This document shows positions 56,291 through 64,000 of a DNA stretch of 64,000 nt, one piece after another. Made by a program: the position numbers and the translations under genes. Within the stretch, counting starts at the first letter, position 1. Every line of letters starts with the position of its first letter. A model generated the notes under the pieces. It was given only the letters and a program-made list of their open reading frames with translations, was not told where the DNA came from and did not search any database. Source of the DNA: Siderastrea siderea (Eukaryota > Cnidaria > Anthozoa > Scleractinia > Rhizangiidae); contig OZ034974.1 in NCBI GenBank assembly GCA_964030785.1, forward strand, positions 46,878,003 to 46,942,002. Reading direction: 5' to 3'.

Positions 56291-57624
56291 ACTTAATGCA
56301 TCCATTAGAAATTGTTTTTGTATTTATATGTAGCTGTAAACCCTTTTGGCACGATGAAAATTGAAAATATCTGTTTTCCTTACGAGTTGCTATAATTCAC
56401 ATGCATTGGTAGTTCCAAGAATTTGCCAAAAAACTTGATGATGTTCTTTTTTTTTCTCTACCCGAATTCTATTATAGTCCAGAAAAGTATATTTTTAGCA
56501 CACGGGAATAGAAAGCTTATCTCTGTTTTGTTTACGTTTTAGCGCCAGAAATTACTGGAAATGTACTAAGTAGTAAAGTAGGGATGAAATTAGCCTCTTT
56601 GTAAAGTGGAAACTCATTAGTATAAAGTGGAATACATTAACGCCGATGAAATATAATGAAATATATAAAATGCGGTGGATTCTCATTGTTCTCAATGTTA
56701 GCCGTTTACTGGTCATGCAACGGGAAAGTTGAACACTTGAGGCAAGAACTGTGTTAATGTCATCAAGCTTTAAGTGGTTGCCAAGTTTGAGAGTTTTGGG
56801 GCAAATTTCTGCAAAGTTGACTTTTTTGTTTTTGTTTGTTTGTTACCATGCCTTAAGTGTCCGGACTGTACAACATCTGAGTTGACCAACTGATTGCAAC
56901 GCGGGGCTTCCTCCAGTTTATGCTTTGATTTTTAAGCAAATTTATTCAAGTCCCCAAGAATCCTAAGAAAATCAGTAGCAATGGTGTCAAGAAGTGTTCC
57001 AACAATTCTTTCTCGCCGATGGTATTCTCATCACCCCCTATTTACGCAAGTTCTTCAAGAGCTGGGTCTCTTTTCTGGAACGGTTTCTATTGGTTCTTTT
57101 AACGAATGTAAAGGGTATTTAAACCACGCTTCATATTCTTCGATGAACCTTTGGAAGCGGCTAGTTGTTCTAGCCAAGACCATCAGCTCTTTGTTGTCTT
57201 GCATATTCTGGCCTCTTGAGTAGATTTCAGATCTCACATTTTGCAACATAAGTAATGAATGATTTCGATTGAATTCTGAATAAATTAATCAGGTTAAATT
57301 TACAGGAATCCACCAAGCGATTGAGTGCAAATCGTTCCCTTTGCTGAAACCCGTTCATTGCTTACACGTTCGCATTGGAAACTACTAGAAGGAAATGTTA
57401 TATTAATTGCCTCTGTTTAGTGTTCGCCAGAGAAAAGAGATGGCAACGGTGTTTAGGTGAGCAGTGAAGAGGTGTTTAGCACTTGCCAAGTGAAAACATG
57501 TTAGCTGTCGATCGTCATACAACTGAGATGCTCTGAAGTCCGAACGTTTGTAAGCGGCCTTAATTGAGGGAGGATCATGTTCCTTCTGAATAACATAGGC
57601 GCCGTCATGCCCTTCTTGGCTAAA

Positions 57625-57741
57625 GCCCCGTTAAAACGTTGAACTTTACATTGCCGAACCTAATGCAAATTAGCAAAAATAATATAGTTTGCTCATTTGT
57701 ATTAGGGTCGGCACATGTAAAGTTGGACGTTTAATTCGGGC
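57625..57741. mobile_element. 117-bp MITE-like hairpin
   Basis: GCCCCGTTAAAACGTTGAAC at the left is complementary, with mismatches, to GTTGGACGTTTAATTCGGGC at the right. Confidence 0.7.
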
Positions 57742-57769
57742 CGAAGATCCATTTTAGGTGCATTTTCTA

Positions 57770-57935
57770 CAAGGAAAGTTATCACATCCACGTGGCCGTT
57801 TACGCTTGCTACCATAAGCGGAGCCCTGTTCTTTTATGAATTAACTTGGGCTCCATTTTCAAGGAATCAACTCTAAACATGAAGATGCCCACAAACAGTA
57901 GTAGCAGTGACCACAGCTATACAATCTGTGAGATG
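57770..57935 (-). pseudogene. Ankyrin-repeat-like remnant
   Basis: A minus-strand frame reads ...TVCGHLHV, FLENGAQVNS, then APLMVASVNGHVDVITFLVE, the ankyrin signature (PLMxAxxxGHxxVxxFLxENGA). Several stop codons interrupt it. No adjacent intact repeats were found. Confidence 0.6.
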
Positions 57936-60290
57936 GTAATTTCTGTTTTGAACAGAACTATTATTGGAGTCAGTGTGTATCTTGTTTTAGACATTTTCCC
58001 ATAAATTTCCTAATTAAAACGCACAACAAATTCCACCGAATTCCTCCGTTTCATAATACCCGAACATCATGAGGTAAGCTTTATAACTTATAATTATGTT
58101 ATGTTTTCAATACCCAAGCTATTTCGCTAATGTCTATTTGTTGAAGAATTGTACTAAGCACATTAGCAACTGTAGCTGGGGAGTTTTTGAGCCGTGGAGA
58201 CATCTCTCGTTGGATGACTGGGATGTCTCGGCTTCAATGAATTCCTCTCCGCGCCTTTCTTGCCTTTTCCCGACAATTATTCACAAATATCCTCGTTGGT
58301 GAAATTGTTACTCAGACGAAGCCACAATTCTGTGAAGTCGTAATGAAAATACACGATACCCTCGACGAAAAACCTGAAAAAATTCCCACGAACATCGGGT
58401 GGGGGGTAGCGCTCACTGTTGGAAATGACTGATGTATTACATAGTTTGGATTACTCAAAATCGACTTTTCGAGATGACATCACTGTCACTGACCTCGACG
58501 GAGGAAATACGCTACAGCAATCTGCGTCACACGTTAACACTTTTTTTACAGCTGTGCTTGCATAGCTCTCATTTTAACCATGGCGACTGAAACCACAATC
58601 AAGCGAGGTTTGTAGCGTAAGGACATGTTCATACATCGTCAGGCACGACAACAGGGACTTTTTACACTTGGAGTAGGTTTCATTCAAAAGCCCGCGGAAT
58701 TCGTCAGACTAGTTGGTCAGCAACAATGTGGTATCCCTTTTGCGTTATGGTACAGGCTTTCGCGAGGGATTAAGCTACAGAACAGATGGCAATTCTCACA
58801 CATTATTCCCTTTACTCTTATGACTTGTTCGTTTGATCATGTTATCATATTGCGAAGAGCCGTTCGATGTTGATCACTATTTTCAAAGGGGAAATGCATA
58901 TTTGGTTTAAGCAAGATGGAATAAGACCCTGGAGTGTTTAAGTGGGGCTGGCATTGGGTAGGAACACTCTTGATTGAAGGAGATGTTCCTGGTATTAGTA
59001 CAATACTGAAGGCAAGGAGAATGATGTCAGTTGGGGTTTCAATGGAACCGCCATATTCAGTTTATACCGCTTTATCTCCAAAAAAAAAAGCAAAGAATTT
59101 GAAAACATCGGGCCCCATATTTCAAGTTGTAGCCCACTTCCATCCTGACAGTTCGTGGCCAAAAACACCTACTAACAGCAGCAGTAGCGGAAACTGAATT
59201 CTTAGCGATCCTGGCCTTCTCTCTGATATTTTAGTTGAAAGTCTCTCGAGATTTGTTTTGTAAATACCAACCAAATTCATTTCATAAATACAATATATAA
59301 CAACTGCTGTCGCAGTACGCTTTGCAAGCCACTAAAACAAACAAACAAAAAATCATAAAAAGACTTCTAGAGGGACAAGTATGCTAGAAAAAGTCAGATA
59401 CTCCAATCTAATTGAACGTTTTTACAATGCGAAATTGAAAACTACTCGGAATCGTTTTACCATTATACACAAATCTTTTGGTATGCCTGCCGTAAGCCTT
59501 AAGGATACCAACTGAAACACGCCGCTATCCAGTAATCCGTGGGCTATTTAAAGTAACTCTACCAGAACTGAGTTTGGCAGTCAGTAAGCACATAGAAAAC
59601 TTCGCACTTAAACGTGCACGACCTAGAAACAAAGCCGGTAATAAAAGACAACGTTTGTAGGCCTCAAATTGGTGCATGGCACAAAGGGCAATGATTGAGA
59701 GCGTTGATCTCCTGATCCTAGGCTCGGTCTTTACATGTTCGGCACATGTACATCCAGAACTGATAATCCATCAGCGGCCGGCCACTCACGATGCATGTAG
59801 GGAACTTGGTGTCACTATCTGGACAAACTTGACTCCTATTGAGGTAAAGTTAAACAAAAGGTGCGTCCTTATTTTTAATTAGTACTTGAAGATTTTCCAG
59901 GCTTATAAATAACAAATAACAACAAAAAGGAACACACACAAAATCTGGTAAATGTAGCCAGACAAAATGATCTTAATGTATCTTTCGTATAAAAAAGCAG
60001 GTTGATTCCGTGGTGGACTGACAGTTAACTTGGCATTAGTGCAATAAAATGTAACCGATGGTCTGGTTCAATTCCAGAAAGTTGTAGTTTCTTTTCCTTA
60101 CCCTTTTTTTCCCCTAATTATCTACGCGGATCGCTTCGAATGGCCATTATTTTCTGTTCAAGAACTCCGCTGTTAAGCCATGGTCTGTTGCAAGTACACG
60201 AATCTTATTGGCTCAATCTTTATTTTCTGTTTGTTGTTAGACATCAATGCCGCTCGATAATGCCTTGGAAACTGCTGTTAACTAAACTAT

Positions 60291-60879
60291 GTATACAGCT
60301 ATTCCAATTAAGGTTGTCGTATCAACTCAAGCTTACGCGACAAGACCGAAGGGTAATGTGGGTAGTTGCAAATCAGACTTAGTTTAACGGTTGTCAGAGG
60401 TTGGTCGGGAACTTTGAATTTCTTAGTACAAGTAATAAATAGGCACCATCCGATTATTGTCAGCGGCAATCCTGATTTGGCTTTTCAATGTCAGTTGTTA
60501 GTTCTTGTCATGAAGTGCAAAAATTCATGTTCCATATTTTTCATGATGCTGTTTTTCCTACTTCTAATTAACATACCATGCACGTGGTCTCCGTGTACCC
60601 GCATATTTTAAATTTGCATCCCGTTTTAAGCCGATAAACAAAAAGAAAAGTGGGATTAAAAGTACATTTCAAACCAAAAACTCTATCTGAAAATAATTCT
60701 TTCAGGGTCTTTGTTCAATTTTTATGCTTTAAGAACTCTTTCATATACTTTGCTATTGAACGGCAAGTAAGGTACTACTGATTTTGGTGAGTTAGGCATA
60801 AAAATCCCATATTTCCCTGCGGTCTTGTCGCGTAGGCTAAAACTTTCATCTGACAACGCTTATTGAATTAGCTGTATAC
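60291..60879. mobile_element. About 590-bp element with inverted ends
   Basis: GTATACAGCTATTCCAATTA ... TACGCGACAAGACCG at the left is inverted at 60,815-60,879. Non-autonomous, no coding potential seen. Confidence 0.65.
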
Positions 60880-62728
60880 GCTCCCTCATGAAGCAGGAAA
60901 GTGGAACGATGATCCCTGCAGTCTTTCGAATGTGTCCAACCCCCCTGTTATTGTTTGCCAGAAGCCTATCTAAGGAGGGAATTCGTTAGGCTATAAACAT
61001 GACTCACAAATTGAACTGTAGAATACGTAAGGCCAAAGAATTGTGATTATGCCAAAGTAAATGACAGGTTTTTACAGACGTGCTAACCAATCAATTTTAA
61101 ATATTTCATCAGTGTAAAGAGCATGACATTCGCTCAGTACATAGTTGACTGAAAGATCTCCTTCTCCACCGCGAAAAGACTTCAGAATTCGGAAATTTAC
61201 AACGAAATCAATACGGTGACACTTAAATGTGAAGTCAAAATTCACACTAGTGCTTTCGGATCGCTAACAGCGGCGATGGAAGAAGATGTAAATCAGACTT
61301 CACGACGATCAAGAAAATGGCGTATATTTCATATATGAAAATTGTACCTCGGCGCGCAAAGCACTTTGGGTGACACTGGCTCTTTAAGGTCAATGCTGGT
61401 CAGAATTAAAAAAAGGTGTTGTGACAATAATATAATGTCACAAAGTTGTCTTGGTGTTGTCCAGTGGGCACAATGTGAGTAAAGTGACTTCTCCATGAGT
61501 TTGGCAGAGTTGACATTTGAGGTGGCAGGCTGGTCATCCTTGGAGGTTTTTGTTCTATTTCTGACGGCTATTCTTCTGTAAACGCCCTTACCCTACCCTC
61601 CATATGGTCTGAACAGCCCCCACTCCCACTCCCTCCGTCGTTCCCGTGCCTTTTACATGCTGTCTCATGTATGTTAAACTTGAACTTGAACATATTGTCA
61701 AAAGAGATTTTGACTTAACCCACCACGCCCTTTTCAGTGGATTGCATTTTATGTTGTCGCTATACATCCTGAAAATTTAATGATGTAACTTGATGTTCAC
61801 TACTCATAACACTTTCTTTAAGGCATAAAAATGTTGCTGCTACGCCGTTAATACCCTTAAAGCACGATGAAAACTTTGATGCCATGCCTTTGATACAAGA
61901 GCAATGGATTTAATTCACCACAAATTAACCTAGACAACTTTATCTCCGGTTTCATTTAGTCAGGTGAAAAGATTACACACATTAAATTTTTTACCTGGGG
62001 TTACCAAATCATCCTTGAGAGTTATAATTATGCATTTTAAAGCCAGCATGGGTATTTCGTTGTTTCTCTCTCTGTTAGTCTAAGAGAAAAGATGATCCTT
62101 TTTTGTCTTCTCGGCGTGTCATGAACAAGCTAGACGAGCAGGAGTTGTTTATCTTTGGCTTGACGACAACACCGTCATTCCTCCCGGAGGGGAGGGGGTC
62201 TCACCAAAGTTTCGTTTAGGGAAGCTCCGCCCGAGGTTCATCACGGGATTTTAGTTGCTCCAAGGTTCTATGCTTTCGCATAGAAAGTTTTCTCAAAAAA
62301 GGGAGCTTCTCGTTCCATTTTCTGTTCTTACTGATCCTTTTATCCAGAAACAAATCAGATTGTAATCCATGCGGCAGGCAATATCCAAGGATCAAACAAG
62401 GATATACCTGAAGGGCCCCTAGTGCATGTACAGCAGTGCTCGGTGTAGTGTGCAGTCAATTAACATTACTTGTAGATATGCGAAAATGGTTTTGTCCATG
62501 CCCACGATTTGCACTACCTTGTATTTTCACAAATCGACTATACACTAGTACACAAGCCCAGCCATGAATCCCACAATTGCTGGGAGCAAATTGTGATTGC
62601 ACAAGAACCAGAAACATCGCAATTCATCAGTTTCCTTCCGAAATGAACTTCCTCGAGTTCGTTTTCCCGCAGGGCACTTCTGTTGGCGGATCCAGACCTG
62701 TTACAAGGTGGTGGTAAGCGGGGCGAGG

Positions 62729-62853
62729 CAGCCTAGTCCCAAGGCGTTCTCGGATTGGTTAAACCTGGACCGTGAGCCGTGACGACTCGCAAGCCCCTTC
62801 CCAGACTTCGCACAGACGACGAGGTTAGAGAGAACGCCTAGGGACTAGGCTGG
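62729..62853. mobile_element. MITE-like inverted repeat
   Basis: CAGCCTAGTCCCAAGGCGTT at the left and GAACGCCTAGGGACTAGGCT at the right are imperfect inverted copies. Confidence 0.7.
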
Positions 62854-64000
62854 GGTGAGGGTTCTTGGGAGAAGGGTGGAGAGAAAATGTTCAAGAAATC
62901 GTTCAAGAATGGAAAAAAATTGGCTCTTTGAATGATGAGGGAACTGGGGAGGGAGAGAGGAATCTTAGTCCAGTTCTGGCCCCTCTCTCTCTGAGAGAGG
63001 AGCCACAACTGGACCAATATAATCTTAGATACGACTCTGGCTTCGGCTTCTCCCGTCGTCAACAAAACGCACTTAAGTCAGAAAAATGTGACAGTTCGCG
63101 TAGATCAACAGGTTTTCCTATCATCACTGTGGCATATGCAAGGATTTTTTTTAAAGACCCCGTCTTGTTAGAAAATAAACGACACAAACTTGAAATTATA
63201 AAAATCTGGTGTTTGGTGAGTTACAAACGTTAAGCAGCCTGAAAAACGGTTCATTAGGCTTGTAAAACCTTTCTTTGTTTCTTACTGTTAAATGGATAAA
63301 ACTGGTATGTCTCAGAAAAAGAATAAAACCATTCCTGACGTACGTATAAACAAGGGACCGTCGTGTCGGAAGCGAAAAACACAAACGAAAGGTGACACGT
63401 GCGAGAAATAGAATACGCATTGGAAGGGTTATTTTATGGCGGACTTTGTTCTCTAGCGTTTTCTGCTTCTGATTCCCAGAGAAAAAAATCGAGACTGCCA
63501 AATGTTCAACACTAAAGCCTCGCTGTTTTGATTTAACTACCTCGGAGCAGACATATCCATTCTAAATCGTTGCTCAACTAAACCCGGGGCCCGTGATTGG
63601 AGCAGTCCCCGGGACCATCCACTCAGGGACAGTCGAGCAAGAAGTAGAAGCGAACTCCCGCGCGCGTGCTCATATTCCCCTCGCTCAACTTTCCCTGAGC
63701 AAGAGGGCCTGCTTGTAGTTTAGCTCGTGCTCAAAAGAAACAAACAAAGAAACAAACAAACAAACAATCAATCAAATAAACCAACAGGTCACGATTCTGA
63801 CGGCTTTTTAAAAAAGAATTTCTTCTTGTTTTCTTTTGCGATATTATCAGTAAACCTTACCATATTGTGATTACCATATCAAGAAAAGAATTGTAACTAT
63901 CAATTTTCCCTGTAGAAAATAAATTTCCAAAAATCTTTGTTAAAAAATAGCCCTTGATACAATTCAATAACCATTAGCATACTACCTGTCCACACAAACC

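Larger units (their letters stand above)
58000..64000. other. Region without supported genes
   Basis: Apart from the two inverted-repeat elements listed (60.3-60.9 and 62.7-62.9 kb) and an AAAC-type run near 63,740-63,770, I see only short frames without domain signatures or consistent splice signals. Confidence 0.5.

Noticed and set aside
56981..57249. Overlapping 80-aa (+) and 64-aa (-) frames.
   Set aside because: No family resemblance, no splice support; chance frames cannot be excluded.
1..64000. CRISPR array or bacterial operon.
   Set aside because: The only regular tandem repeat is the 65-bp minisatellite without unique spacers; spliced exons, poly(A) signals and retroelements show eukaryotic DNA.

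Overview
The window joins two things. Positions 1-11,775 are the right-hand part of an integrated, protein-primed DNA virus of the Maverick/Polinton-adintovirus type. The rest is AT-rich, intron- and repeat-rich animal DNA. Penelope-like elements with hammerhead motifs, a DIRS-type retrotransposon, TIR miniature elements and a CUB-Ig-LRR gene suggest a cnidarian, possibly a stony coral or anemone. That host call is an inference; no species marker is visible.

Viral part. On the + strand lie, in order: the C-terminal part of a hexon-like major capsid protein (cut by the window edge), an adenain-like protease, a tRNA-like gene with Pol III signals, an A32/FtsK-like packaging ATPase, and then eight tightly packed or overlapping small genes. 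Those eight are a Gly-rich protein, a 2-TM protein, two small basic proteins with likely protease sites, a zinc-ribbon protein, a protein with a basic tail and a parvovirus-VP1-like PLA2 protein. A leftward early-type unit with two overlapping frames (5,694-6,894) faces away from a rightward 1,393-aa protein-primed DNA polymerase gene (7,206-11,387). The two share a compact divergent promoter region. Every viral frame seen is open. The right end has about 70-bp repeats with CRE-, ETS- and E-box-like sites. No integrase is seen; it would lie left of the window.

Host part. A minus-strand gene runs from about 52,434 leftwards: signal peptide, CUB (two exons), Ig, LRRNT, then 72-nt phase-2 LRR exons. 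Nine coding exons have consensus splice sites, and their phases agree across every junction. The LRR exons sit inside three diverged copies of a 7-11 kb unit (11,776-21,119; 25,619-32,430; 32,431-43,186) plus a partial fourth, so the LRR array grew by intragenic tandem duplication. Two units keep two LRR exons (types B and A); unit 1 has lost type B. The virus abuts unit 1 exactly where homology to units 2 and 3 begins, so it appears to lie inside this gene or its last unit.

Mobile DNA in and around the gene: Penelope-like fragments at 21.7-25.4, 43.6, 49.7-50.2 and 56.2 kb, some with hammerhead-ribozyme cores; an internally deleted DIRS element at 39.25-42.64 kb with an apparently intact tyrosine recombinase; a pogo/mariner-like TIR element at 17.5-18.4 kb; a long palindrome of tRNA-like arms at 15.8-16.1 kb; a minisatellite at 51.2-52.0 kb; and several MITE-like inverted repeats. 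Beyond 52.5 kb I see only repeats, an ankyrin-like remnant and anonymous DNA.
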